From positions 539,775,073 through 539,839,072 of the forward strand of contig OZ010786.1 of NCBI GenBank assembly GCA_963932465.1: 64,000 nt of DNA, read 5' to 3'. Shown here one piece after another: positions 1 to 10,894 of this stretch; the first letter of the stretch is position 1; each line of letters opens with the position of its first letter. The position numbers and the translations under genes were made by a program. The notes under the pieces were generated by a model. That model had not been told where the DNA came from. It did not search any database and saw nothing but the letters and a program-made list of their open reading frames with translations. The DNA comes from Maratus speciosus. Taxonomy: Eukaryota > Arthropoda > Arachnida > Araneae > Salticidae.

Positions 1-627
1 TTAAAGTGTTTATCATAATGTGTAAAATACATAAGTCGGCTTATTAGCCTTAGAATTATTGTTTTGTGATGTGAGTATGAATATAGGAATTTTATTCATC
101 GTATTTTATGGAATATATTTTGGTTAAAAAAAAAAAAAATGAAAATATGAAGTGATTAAAATAACAATACTAATAATAAGTATAAAGAATTATGTGTAAA
201 ATAAAATATTTGGTAATGAGTAATAAGAGATGGAATACTTAAAGAAAATTTAGCATCAATTAAACATTTGAATGAGTAAGAAATTTTGTATTAAATTGTG
301 GAAAAAAAAATAAATGAATTATTAATGTGTATAACATATAGGTCTTCTTTATTTTTTTAATCCTGACTCATTTCTTTCCTTTTAGGAAAATAACAAACCA
401 AAAAAATAACATATTTATATATTTTTAGACGATATCCTAGATGTTAAATTATTCGAACTTGGCGTTTTATGTCTTATTTGTTTTTATAATTAATTACCTT
501 TTTTCTTTGTACTATTTCCTTATGCTGTCTTACAACGCGCTGTTGGGTGTTATTTAATCATTCTATAGTTGTACTACAACTGCATGTTTCACGTCTGATA
601 TGTTTGTGTTTTTTTTTACGTCCCAAC
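1..627. other. AT-rich intergenic DNA, no gene seen
   Basis: Very AT-rich sequence with short A and T runs. I see no coding signal, RNA gene or recognisable element. The first bases resemble the start of the duplicated block at about 628, which may mean an older copy of that block lies just outside the window. Confidence 0.6.
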
Positions 628-1278
628 AGCACTTAAAGTGTTTATGTGTGTAAATAACACCTGAATTTTAAATTGATGATAGAAGTGGCAAAACGAAACA
701 CAAGTAACCAGACTTTTGTACACTTTTTTTGTGTATGACATTAAACTATTTGGGAAAATGGGTTCATATGTATCTTTAAAACGTGCATAGAAAAATTGTT
801 TTGGCACCAGTAATAAAGAAAAGTAATATTTGCCATATTTAATTAAACCATTTTTGAAAATGTGTAACTGAAGGAATTTTTTTTAACTGGTGCTAACCGA
901 ATAAAATTTGTGCACGAAACGCAGGTGCTGAAGGCGTTTAAAGAGTTAAATTTGTTTGCTGCATAATTGTTTCAAAAAAAAAAAATCCTAGAACCTGGTT
1001 TTTACCCAAACCAGGAGTACGTCTTGGAGTTTTTAATTTCCGGATGAAAAAAGTTTCAATTAGTGATTGAAATCAAAGTAGTTCTTATCGCACACATTTT
1101 ATTTTCTCAAGAGTTTATACAATTAACAGTTTATTCAAGCTCAACACCTTATAAAACGTTAAGCGAATCTTTCAGATTTTGAATGTATAATCATTGCAAA
1201 GTCATCAAACAATTACAATTTTACAATCCAAGATCTAATTCAAAGCTTTCAATTCAACCAATACACATGATACACTAC

Positions 1279-1314
<36 letters not shown>

Positions 1315-1656
1315 ATTTTAATGAAATCTGTTTTAAAATTATTTGTATTATAAGTGTTATTTGGATATACACCTTATAAGTGACACATTATACACTATAC
1401 AGCGACAAAGTATACATTTCAAGAACATGTTGTAAATGAAAGAATAATGTTGTATCTGGAATACAGAAGTTTATTTGCTGTTGTGATGGTGCAAGCAGTC
1501 AGTACAAGAATAATATAACAATTAACGGGAAATAACAATTAACGGCTACGTAGCTGGGCAGAAATACCCCCCCCCCCCCAAAAAAAAAAAAAAGATATAA
1601 ACCTAATTATGCCTTTAAACTCAGAAAACTATGCAGAATTTTTTTTTTTTAACAAA
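628..1656 (+). repeat. Duplicated block 1, first part, copy A
   Basis: This non-coding stretch aligns collinearly with about 27420-28258 in the same orientation. Shared strings include TTTTAAATTGATGATAGAAG near 670 and 27450, and CCAGGAGTAC near 1010 and 27780. The last part, with CTACGTAGCTGGG near 1545, matches about 30565 in copy B, where a 2.3-kb insertion separates the two parts. A Helitron interrupts the block at 1657. It is part of the large collinear duplication described in the findings. Function unknown. Confidence 0.8.
1566..1594. repeat. Poly-C/poly-A tract
   Basis: About 13 C followed directly by about 14 A. Copy B lacks the C run at the equivalent place (about 30590), so it expanded after the duplication or was lost in B. 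Confidence 0.8.
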
Positions 1657-3137
1657 TTAGGGGGCCCTGCCCCCTACGAGCTACGCTCGCCAACCTCCGT
1701 TCAGGCACACCAAAATCCAAAAAGCACGCTAATTTGATCGGCTTTAAAAATATTGAATTAAAATTTAAAAAAACAGTCGCGATCTCTCTGTAAACGGGTT
1801 TCCATTCGTTTTCCTTCGATTGGGGATTTTTAAGGTCAAATCTGCTGCTATTAAGAGATACAATGGCTGTTTTCGTATTTAATTAAAAAAATTAGTTAAA
1901 CATTTGAAAATAAGCTAACGTAAAATGAATTAAGTAAACAGTGTCATTGTCTCCCGGTATTTTTTAACAGCGCTATAAGATAGTTCTTTTAAATAATTCA
2001 TTTTAAATGTATCGTTTCAAATCTGACGTAATTTACACCAAAGTTTTATTTCTCTTATTAATATTCACGTAAAAATACTTTTGTTGTTAGAAGGAAATAT
2101 TATTTGCACTGTCTTCGAATTCACGATAATAGTTGAAAAGATTATCTCAAAATATCTCGCGCAAATATATTTTTCAATTTAAATTGTTTTGCTATATTTT
2201 TTGCCATTTTAAATATGACGTAATTTCCTCAAATTACAAGTTTTAACGCATAATAATGATTTTTTTATTTTAGGACTTTGTTTCTCTTTTAAAATTCAAG
2301 TGCAAATACGGTTCGGCACAGATGTCATATACGCCCCATATTGGCGCAATTTTTTTCTGACGCCAATTTCATATACGCAACGGGTACTTAGCTGGTGCTA
2401 AAGTATCGTTATTTTACTTAATATGGTAACCCGGATGTTGCTGTTTATGCTATTAATGTTTCGCCAAATTGGCGTCAGAAAAAAATTGCGCCAATATGCG
2501 CGTATATGACATCTGTGCCTATGGTTCTTATGACGTAATTTTCCTGCTTTTAACATGTAATTATTTAATTCTAATTTTAAAGTTTTTTTTCTGTTTGTAA
2601 TAGTCACGTGTAAATAAATTTTTAATTTGAAGAAAACATTATTGTTTGCACTGTTCATACAACTGGCAACAGTTTAAATTAATAACATTTTCTAAAATTT
2701 GTAAAAAATATCTCTCGAAATGCTGAAAATTTGAATTTAAAATTGAAATAAAACCTCAAAAAATGAGTCAAATAAGAAAAATAAATGGAATCTGCACACC
2801 AGGAACTTATAACGTATAAAATGATCTAAAAATGATTAAATTCTCATGTATAGTTTTTGCTCCAATAAAACTTTTTTAATGGAAAGATTTTGTCCAACTT
2901 TAGCATTAAATATCTCTTAAAATAATTCTTCGATTTGAAAACTGTCTGCATCAGCGTGTTTATCAAACATTTTTCTATAATACCACTGATTTTCATATTT
3001 TTGTATGCCACAGTTTTTTTTTAATATTAACGATCGAAGGCCATGCTTAAGCATTCAAATTGGATGCGATCTACCCGGAATGTCTACGCAGATTTTCATT
3101 GGTCCATTTCCAAATCAAAACTTTTTTTATATATAGA
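1657..3137 (-). mobile_element. Non-autonomous Helitron, family 1, copy 1
   Basis: Read on the minus strand, the element starts TCTATATATAAAA at 3137 and ends in CTAA at 1657, with T as the next base. A 7-bp stem, AGGGGGC pairing with GCCCCCT, sits at the 3' end (1659-1675). Just before it is a GGCGAGCGTAGCT string shared with the copy ending at 58656; homology between the two continues for about 250 bp inside. Copy B of block 1 (around 30675) lacks the whole element and so acts as an empty site. The interior has two to three diverged tandem units beginning TGACGTAATTT (2024, 2217, 2531) and a nested MITE. No Rep/helicase coding is present. The 3' end is firm; the 5' base is less so because the flank there is T rather than the usual A. 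Confidence 0.82.
2315..2519 (+). mobile_element. hAT-like MITE nested in the Helitron
   Basis: A 205-bp element with terminal inverted repeats of about 52 bp. They start GGCACAGATGTCATATACG and include TTGGCGCAATTTTTTTCTG, and the right arm mirrors the left with only a couple of changes. The flanks are TACGGTTC (2307-2314) and TATGGTTC (2520-2527), an 8-bp target duplication with one mismatch. An 8-bp duplication with inverted ends fits the hAT superfamily. There is no coding capacity. A diverged copy is at 58000-58196. Confidence 0.85.
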
Positions 3138-3539
3138 AGGATTGCGAATATTAAAAATAATCGTGCAATACCTCATTAGCGATTCGAAATGTGCCGTTGT
3201 AGAATCCGGATCATCACCACCTTATTCTTCCTCAATTAAACGTTTTCTCTTTGCAAATGCAGTATCAAAACTCTCGGCTTCATAATATAATTTTGTTTTA
3301 GGACAATGTGTTTATAACAAGAGCTTGAACTATCTGTATCTTAAACTACATTAAGCTGGAAAAATTTTGTTTTGAAATTTACTTTCTTGAAATGTCGCGT
3401 TTGTTTTAAGACCACTAATAAACAATTGAAAAGTTACTGAAACAAAACATAACTTGCTAAATCCATTTTTAAGCTTTCATCCCGTAGAAATCATTTTTCC
3501 GATTTCCAAAATCTACGCCAGCCAATGATTTATTATATA
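3138..3539 (+). repeat. Duplicated block 1, middle part, copy A
   Basis: Aligns with about 30675-31060 of copy B. The match includes GTAGAATCCGGATCATCACC (near 3199 and 30730) and ACAAGAGCTTGAACTATCTG (near 3318 and 30846). The short open frame across 3043-3285 spans the Helitron boundary and is not a gene. The block is cut at 3539/3540 by a second Helitron. Confidence 0.85.
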
Positions 3540-5159
3540 CTAGCAGACTATGCCAGCTGCGCTGGTCAATATTTTCAAATAAACCTAGGATTAAATGAAA
3601 TGGCGAATTCGAACTTGTATTAAAAATATATATGTATGGACTTTAGCTTATATGTCCTTCCGCGTTGCTGAAAAGATGCGAACGCCATTGCGATATTATA
3701 TTACCTTATGCGTTGGACAAAATTTAGATATTAGAAAGTTTTTTTAGATGATTATTCACAATGCACTTTTGGTTGGGTAATGAGACCGTTATGAAAATAG
3801 GAATTTAAATGTTCTCATACCTGACAGTATTAAATTAAAGATGCATTACAATGATTGCAGAGATTGACCATTGAACATGAATAATGCTCGTGTGGTTTAT
3901 TTTCTTTTATTTTCGTTTGTTTGTCCTTGAACTCCTGGTCTCTCAGCTCGCGCAATATGTGATTCTGGTAGCTTAAATACAATCTCACTGAATGTTAGTT
4001 ATATTTCTTAATAAACATCCTCTTTTGCTACTACTGTACTGTCAGAAAAGTATTAAATTATTTGCAGACAAAGTGGATTGTTTAAGTTTCATATTTAAAA
4101 GAAAAGTTAAACATAAAAATGTGTATTTTTAAAGCTGAATTGCTTGAATAAAACTGAAATGACGTCATTTTCATTGTCTTTTCATTTTGTAGACCAGTTG
4201 CAATCTTGTAACTGTTAACCCAGGAAAAAACTCGATGACTTAATCTTGCAGAAAAATAAACCTCATGAATCCAAAAAATCGTTATAATCATCCGTAATCG
4301 ACGTCATTGTGAGGGTTGACTTCAAACCTTAAAACTGATGCAACAATATTGTTGCACATGTGCCAGCGTTAAGAACTGACAATGATAAATAAAGTTATTT
4401 ATTGTATGTGTGTCAGTAAAATATTTATATATACCTTTAATTGTTGAATGCAGGCGTTATTTATGTGTGTATGTGTTGTGTGTATGTGTGCTTTATTATA
4501 AATAAAGTTAGTTATACAAAAAGTTTAGCAATATGGATTTTGGCGAGTACCTGAACCGAAGATTTATTTTGCACTTTTCTAAAGAGCATAATAACACGGA
4601 CAAACAAATAGGCCTTTCATGTTCTTTATATTTAAGAGTAAATTAATCTTCCGTCTGCTGTGTAAATAACCCAGATTATGAAAATAACTCTTAATTTGTT
4701 GCTATGTTCAGCTGCTAGGGTGTGCGTCAGGACAATTCGCTTTATAATGATCGAAATTCGAGGTAATTTAATCCTATCTAGGCTGAAATGATAACCCCAC
4801 AGACATTATTCCATTTGCCACCACTGGAATCTCTAATTGGGATCGCTAATTTCAAAATCTGTCTAATCTTTCGAATTTGATACGCCGCCCAATGCGCTAA
4901 TTGGCGTTTTACACGATTCCGTAAGATTAGTCCAATATGTTCAGCAAAACATTTCAAAAAGAATGTTTAAGCAAAAGAAATTTATGCAGAAAAAGCTAAA
5001 AAGAAATGACAAATTAGCAAGCAATTTTTATTGCAAAATATTGGCTTCTTTTTTTATAGTACTAACGTATGATTGCAGAAATCTTCTTAACAATATTCTT
5101 ATATCCTAACTTTTAGAGCAGTGAATATTCCTATAAGTGAAATTGACAAAATGTTCGGC

Positions 5160-5198
<39 letters not shown>

Positions 5199-6572
5199 AT
5201 TATACCTAATAAGTAATGATCCGAGTTCGAGGATATAAAGATCACATGCTTGAGGAAAACAAAACGCATGTTTCCATAGTAATGGTATTCCATAGTATGG
5301 TAAAAAATATTTTAAATCTCTGAAAGTAAATTATTTTAGCATATGTGTGTATATGGCAGACATTTACACTAAAATTTAATTGCTTGACTAAATAATTATA
5401 ATTTTAACTGCTTTTATATAATTTCCGCTTGAATATAAAAATGTTTTCCAAAATGCTCTGGTAAACTTAAAAAGAAAACACCATTATTGCGAACTTCTCT
5501 CGGCTTATTTCACACTTCTGCCTTATTTGGCTTAAAATTGCATTGCTTGGCGACGAAGGCGCTAAATAAATAGCATGTAAATTGTAGATGTAAATATCGA
5601 AATATTATTAGCAACAAATATAGTGTCATGCATCTGGCAACAGAAAAGTTCTTGTAAAAAGATATTTTTATTTATGTTCGACGCAAAATGCCAATAAAAG
5701 CTTTTTGATATTAAATTAGTAAATGTTATTAAATATTATTTAAATTCGTAAAATGTAGTAGCAATTTAAATGTGTTAGATATTATTTAAATTAGTAGATG
5801 TGAAAATACCAATAGTATTAAAAGAACTCACGTGATAAACCTTCTGAGAAACAGCTACCTACAAAATCACTAATACAGCCATTTTTACAGATACTTCTAG
5901 TTTCTTCTGTAAATCATATGATGTGAGAATTATATAAATAAATTGACAAAAAAAAAAAAAAAAGACTAAAGAATTTTACTTAGCTTTTATTTCATCAAGT
6001 TTTCAGACACGTTTTTATTAACCTGGCGCAAGCGATAAAAGAACCAAAAAGAAAAAAAAATTAAAACTTAGTCTAATCAAATTTTCAGATTCATTTTTTT
6101 TACCCTATCGCAAGCGATAATTCGCCAAATATTGTACCAATTGTAAAATTTCACAATAATTTATACTTTTAGCATTACAAATATTTATTCCATGTTTAAA
6201 TTAAATATTTTCGTTTTATAATATTATGTCTTATTAAAACTTTTTTTGTTGTTGTTTTTTAAATTAAATATCAGTATTTTTTTCATTTATTCGCGAAGCG
6301 TTTGTATTATTTTCTAACAGATATAGCCATCTTAATCCTTTAATCAACAAACCTATCGCCAAAAGATAATCACTGGCAACCTTTTCGTTCAAAATAGCAG
6401 TAAAATACGAAAATTATTATCAAAAATCATAGCTATCCCTGTATATTTTCTCATAAACCACACCGGGAATATTTCCTATCGAATGATACAATTTGAAAAA
6501 ATAATCCACCGGGTAGTTTTTGAAAACACTCGAGTGGAACTTTTAGAGCTTACTGCTTTATAATATATATGA
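3540..6572 (-). mobile_element. Canonical non-autonomous Helitron, family 2 (3.0 kb)
   Basis: On the minus strand the element begins TCATATATATTATAAAG at 6572. It ends with the hairpin CCAGC-GCA-GCTGG, nine bases, then CTAG at 3540. The flanking bases are A on the 5' side and T on the 3' side, as expected for Helitron insertion between A and T. Removing 3540-6572 restores ATATTTAAACTACTGAAGG, which matches the unoccupied copy B site near 31050-31080. The interior is AT-rich and holds a 34-bp poly-A (about 5166-5199) and a short tandem pair ending CGCAAGCGATAA (about 6025-6120). No Rep or helicase frame is present, so it must have moved with enzymes supplied elsewhere. Confidence 0.88.
5166..5199. 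repeat. Poly-A tract
   Basis: About 34 consecutive A within the family 2 Helitron. Confidence 0.9.
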
Positions 6573-6690
6573 TTTAAACTACTGAAGGACATGGTACCTC
6601 AATATATCGTTGTTTATTTTTTGGCCAGCGTTCACCTTGTTCAGTAACGCAGAAGTCAGGTGCCATGATAGGATTTTTGCTAATATTCTA
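6573..6690 (+). repeat. Duplicated block 1, distal part, copy A
   Basis: GGACATGGTACCTCAATATA and GCCAGCGTTCACC match about 31075-31165 of copy B. Similarity fades after about 6690. Confidence 0.75.
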
Positions 6691-7347
6691 TTTCAGAATC
6701 GTTATTGTTTTGTATGATATAACATGCTAAAACATTGTACCTTTTTTTATGTTAACAAGTTTATGCCGCTAATGCGATTTCCTGTAATTGTGCCTGTTCT
6801 ATAAATGTTAGATTCAGAATAATCGAATTCTTGATTAATTTTATGATTTCTGGCTAGAACTTTTTTATGTTTAACAGTACCACAATTTACAAAATTTTCC
6901 CTCCATGTTAGTTTAATTAGAAACAGTTATTTTTATTCTACATGTGCATTCATTTTTACGAATTTATGTCCGCAGAAAAATGTCGTGTATAACCAAAAAT
7001 GAATAAATAAATAAATAAATAAATTCCACATATATGTTGTGACACAACAGAAATTCTTTGAAATAAAGTCTATGAAAAGGGAAATGCAAGGAAAAAAAAA
7101 CACAATTAAAAAATAGAGAAATATGTTTTACTACGATGCAAAAGTTAACCTAACATATCAAATAATGTAATTTGTTTCAGATTTTTGCACATACATAAAA
7201 TATCCCTCAATGTGTAAATTCATTTAAAGCATTTGTTACCGTTTTTCGTTACATCGAAAGGAAAATCTAAATAGCAAAATTTAAATAAACCAATTTGGAA
7301 ATGTTTTTGTACCTCAAGCATCCTTCCAAAATCACATTCCATATACA
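6691..7347. other. AT-rich DNA with an (AATA)n microsatellite
   Basis: No gene or element recognised. A tetranucleotide run (AATA)n occupies 7002-7023. Confidence 0.6.
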
Positions 7348-7349
7348 TA

Positions 7350-7956
7350 TAGGGTGTTTCAGCATGCGAATAGTGCATACTACAATAATAATAGAAAACA
7401 AGGGTTGCATTAAATTAATTTATACAAAATAAAGAGTGCTTCATTTCAATATGACATCAGATTTTCTGTAATACCTTTAATAAAGTTAAAGATTTCGTAG
7501 CAATATTAACATCGGGATTAATTTGCTGCGTGCAAAATTCGGTGGAATAATGAAAAGTGCTAGAACCACACGATCATTCTGTTGGTTGACCGTATGTTAT
7601 CATACCTTTAATAATGTTAAACATTTCGTAGCAATGTTAACAACAGGATTAATTTGCTGCGTGCAAAATGCGTGGAATAATGAAAAGTGATAAATCACAC
7701 GGTCATACTGACGGTTAACGGTATGTAATGTCAACGACACTTCAAAAAAGACCTCGTCTATTTTAGTGCTGATTGTATGCGGATTGTGGCCTCTCCCACT
7801 ATCTTATATAATAGAGTATTACGTCTTATGTAGTGGAAATGACCATAATGCATAGCCAATTAGCTTGAAGATAGACGATACATTTACGACGGAAACACTG
7901 TCCAATTCATTTACTTTGCATTAATTTCTTTCCATTATTAAACATAATTTTTTTTC

Positions 7957-7987
<31 letters not shown>

Positions 7988-8151
7988 TTACATTTTCTGT
8001 CTGAAAATTAATGTGAGGCTGAGGGCTGAGATTAATGTGAAGAACTCTGTGTATTTTACAGAATAAATAAATTGCTAAGCTGTATTCCAGTGCATAAATA
8101 TGTTTCTGTAGTGTGCTGTATATATTATAAGCCTCGTACTGAAACACCCTG
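7350..8151. mobile_element. Mariner-like non-autonomous element
   Basis: The left end TAGGGTGTTTCAG (7350) mirrors the right end CTGAAACACCCTG (8139-8151), with the first base changed. TA flanks both sides (7348-7349 and 8152-8153). A CAGGGTGT-type inverted repeat with a TA duplication fits Tc1/mariner, but I see no transposase. Inside are two tandem copies of a 125-130-bp unit (about 7472-7595 and 7603-7725), both containing TTTGCTGCGTGCAAAAT or a close variant, and a poly-A of about 25 bp (about 7963-7987). Confidence 0.7.
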
Positions 8152-8428
8152 TATATTTAGCGTAAATATGTCAATATTTAGATTTGTTTCTTCGATCTAA
8201 AATGAAGGAAAACGATTTTTTTATATAATGTTTTTCTACGATAATTTGTATAAAATGAATTATCTTAGTACTATACAATATTTTATTACTTTCTTCTATC
8301 CTTACAAGAAGAAAGTATTGGATTCATGAAAATTTTTGAATTCCGGTTTTCGACGGATTTAAACGTTTTAGGGGTCAGAGATTCCAAAAAACATGTTTTT
8401 ACAAAATGTCTGTCTGTGACTCTGTGAG

Positions 8429-8452
8429 TCTGTCTGTCTGTCTGTCTGTCTG
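8429..8452 (+). repeat. (TCTG)n microsatellite within H1
   Basis: Six tandem TCTG units at the fixed place after the palindromic end. The same position holds a GTCT/CCGT tract in the elements at 50740 and 60068. Confidence 0.9.
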
Positions 8453-8578
8453 TGTGTATGTGACACAAATTTTGTGGGCGCTCTATCTCAAGAACTAATG
8501 CACGGAATTTAATAAAAACTGATATTCAGTTAGTGCCTAATACAAATTGATGCTTATTAGTTTTTGGTGTAAATCGCT

Positions 8579-9182
8579 CAACAGGTGGCGCTGCAATGCT
8601 ACATTTTTCACGATTTTCGCAATAGCTCTATCTCAAGAACTAATGCACGGATTTTGATCAAACTTCAGATTTCGTTAGTCCTTGGTATGAGTTGATGATG
8701 ATTACGTTTTGGTGTAAATCGCCCAACAGGTGGCGCTGTTATGATGAATTTTGCAGGATTTACACGATTTCCCCAATAGCTCTATCTTAAAAACTAACGC
8801 ACGGATTTTCATCAAACTTCAGATTAAGTTAGTCCTTGATATGACTTGCTACTGATTAGGTGTTGGTGTAAATCGCCCAACAGGTGGCGCTTCTCTGCTG
8901 CCGTTTCCACGATTGCCTCAATAGCTCTATCAATAGAACTAATGGACCAATTTTCATCTAACTTCAGATTTAGTTGTATGTTGACACAAGTTGTTGTTAA
9001 TTAGGTTTTGGTGTTAATCACCCAATAGGTGGCGCTGCTATGCAGAAATTTTCATGATTTTCGCTATTGCTCTATCTCAAAAACTAATGTACGTATTTTC
9101 TCCAAACTTCAGATTCAGTCAGACGTTGACATAAATTGTTGCTGATTAGGATTTGGTATAAATCACCCAATAGGTGGCGCTG
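8579..9182 (+). promoter_or_regulatory. Array of five CTCF-like motifs
   Basis: The motif CAAYAGGTGGCGCT(G/T) occurs at 8579-8593, 8724-8738, 8878-8892, 9023-9037 and 9168-9182, once per tandem unit and always in the same orientation. Within an otherwise diverged unit this is the best-kept string. It resembles the CTCF core (CCANNAGRKGGCRC type, AGGTGGCGC in flies). Binding is not shown; this is motif resemblance only. Confidence 0.45.
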
Positions 9183-9395
9183 CTAGGCAGCATTTTGTTG
9201 AATTTAGTCGATTTCAGCGATAGTCATTTCTCAAGAATTAATGCACGGAATTTCATATCGTTAGAATCCTCATGAGATGCATAGATTGCCATTAAATTTT
9301 GGCAGTGTGATAGCGAATTTTGAAGTATTAACATGTATGAGATAGAAGAAAGTTTTGGGATTGGTACATCCGACTATTTTTTAACTTGTAACGTT

Positions 9396-9790
9396 TTTAA
9401 GGTGCGTTCGTAATTATATAAATACGTAGCACTTACAGTTGTATGTCCCTCTGTCTGTTTGTCTGTCCGTCTACCTATAACAGTGCAAAAAGTACCCATC
9501 CAAGTGGTCTGAAAATTTAAATAGAAAATTGTTGCAAAATATTGTCGTGTCATTTAAAAGTTTATGAATATCGGATGTATAGTTTAATTCCAGGGTCAGC
9601 CAAATGTTTTCCGTTACATTAGGGCCAATGGGAAAAATTATTTAAGATACATTTTAATGATGTTACAGCATATCGAACAGAATGAAATTGATATGCACTT
9701 ATGAAGTGCACTAAAATATACATTCCGTACAATATGGGGTATAAAAAATATTTATAAAACTAGTTATACTTCGAAAGCACATCATTTGCT
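9396..9790 (+). repeat. Helentron-like element, family H2-related, short copy
   Basis: Starts with an imperfect palindrome (AAGGTGCG...TAGCACTT), then a CTGT/CCGT tract at 9449-9472. Its core aligns with 50940-51060, and 9640-9760 aligns with 24265-24400, including GAACAGAATGAAATTGATAT. It ends near the palindrome TGCACTT-ATG-AAGTGCA (about 9692-9708). Boundaries are approximate. Confidence 0.55.
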
Positions 9791-10612
9791 ACATTAGACG
9801 TGCAATTTCTAACTTTCGTTGAAAGGAATTATATTCGTCTTCCACATTTATCACTGCTAAGATATTTTGCAAATTAAATAGAAGAATAAGATATTGTTTT
9901 ATTTCGTGAAGAAAAATATAATTTTTCTTTAAAGAAGGAATGCATCTATATAGTCTAAGCGAAATTTTGAGTGGAAAAAAAATGAGGAATCAAATTTATA
10001 CTAAATCTAAGAGTTTTATTTTTGTACTTTTAGAAAAAAAGAAAAAATACTTTACAATAAACGAAAATATCAGTTTAAAAAAGAAAAGGGTTTCACAAGA
10101 TTTAACACTTCTATTTCTTCTCTTAGGTAATTACGTATTTATTTATTTTTTTCGTTAGTAACCAATGATGTGTGGTAATTAATTAAAGTATTCGTACGGC
10201 TTTTTTTTTAACTGCATAGTATACCATTGAATGCAAAAAATACAGTATCTAAATTATGAATTAATAAAAAAGAAATAAAAATTTGTTCAAATACATTCGT
10301 AACATATATTTTTTGAAAACAAAAGAGCGTATGTTGGATACTTTTTATCTTTCATTCATTGAAGTCGTTTATTCCCTTGAATATGTGTGAAGTGATCCTT
10401 TTTTGCCACGTTTTATTTAACTATGAATAAATAAAACCAACTTAGTGTGGTACACTATTCTGATTCTTATTTCTACATATTTTCTGTTAATCTTACTAAA
10501 TTTCTGTTTATATTATATACATTGGCAGAGAGGCGTGTTTTTTTTTTAAAGGTATCCTTTTCATATTAAGAAATTATGCCATGTTCCTAAAATTATATTT
10601 TTACATAAAAAA
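9791..10612. other. AT-rich DNA, nothing recognised
   Basis: Long A and T runs. A 72-codon open frame at 9940-10158 is lysine- and phenylalanine-rich, as expected from poly-A/poly-T sequence, and is not taken as a gene. Confidence 0.5.
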
Positions 10613-10894
10613 ATGGACATGTATCTGACTTTTAACAATATTTCGACCAATATTAAGGAATTCAATAAAAATCTGTCGGTGAATCAAAACGGCGGTGATG
10701 AAGAGTTATCATAGCAAGTGGCCGATTTATCTGTGAATGAGATAGAAAATGTTGTTGTCCAATACGATAAGTGCACTAATAGATTAGGTAATTATGTTGA
10801 AAAGGTAAAACAAGGCCATGGTTTTCATGTAAAAATAAAACTTCTAAAAAATGATCTTGTGTTTTTTTTAAGTATCAAAACAGTAATTACATAA
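10613..10894 (+). pseudogene. Possible degraded coding fragment with an amber codon
   Basis: ATG at 10613 opens a 93-codon frame ending in TAA at 10892-10894, broken once by TAG at 10712-10714 (codon 34). The second half reads like ordinary protein (for example NEIENVVVQYDKCTNRLG), with more acidic and polar residues than other chance frames here. I do not recognise the family. In DNA this AT-rich an interrupted frame of this size can arise by chance, so it may be nothing. Alternatives are an old retro-copy or a transposon gene remnant. Confidence 0.15.

Larger units (their letters stand above)
8288..9375 (-). mobile_element. Helentron-associated-like element (HINE/DINE style), family H1, copy 1
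   Basis: One end is a palindrome, ACTTTCTTC-loop-GAAGAAAGT (8288-8316). A (TCTG)n run follows at 8429-8452, then about six tandem units of about 145 bp (8480-9230). The other end carries the inverted terminal word GATAGAAGAAAGT (9341-9353) and a weak GGAT/ATCC stem-loop. This is the plan of Drosophila DINE-1 and other Helentron-derived elements, in which the single terminal word plus stem-loop is the 3' end; the strand given follows the palindrome-right convention and is uncertain. Five units contain CAACAGGTGGCGCTG or CAATAGGTGGCGCTG. There is no coding capacity. A second copy is at 55350-55924. Confidence 0.7.

Noticed and set aside
3043..3285. 80-codon open frame
   Set aside because: It crosses the junction between a Helitron and duplicated DNA at 3137/3138, so it cannot be an ancestral gene.
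8480..9230. Regular repeats that might suggest a CRISPR array
   Set aside because: Units are about 145 bp, diverged throughout, with no short direct repeats separated by unique spacers; the genome is eukaryotic in character.
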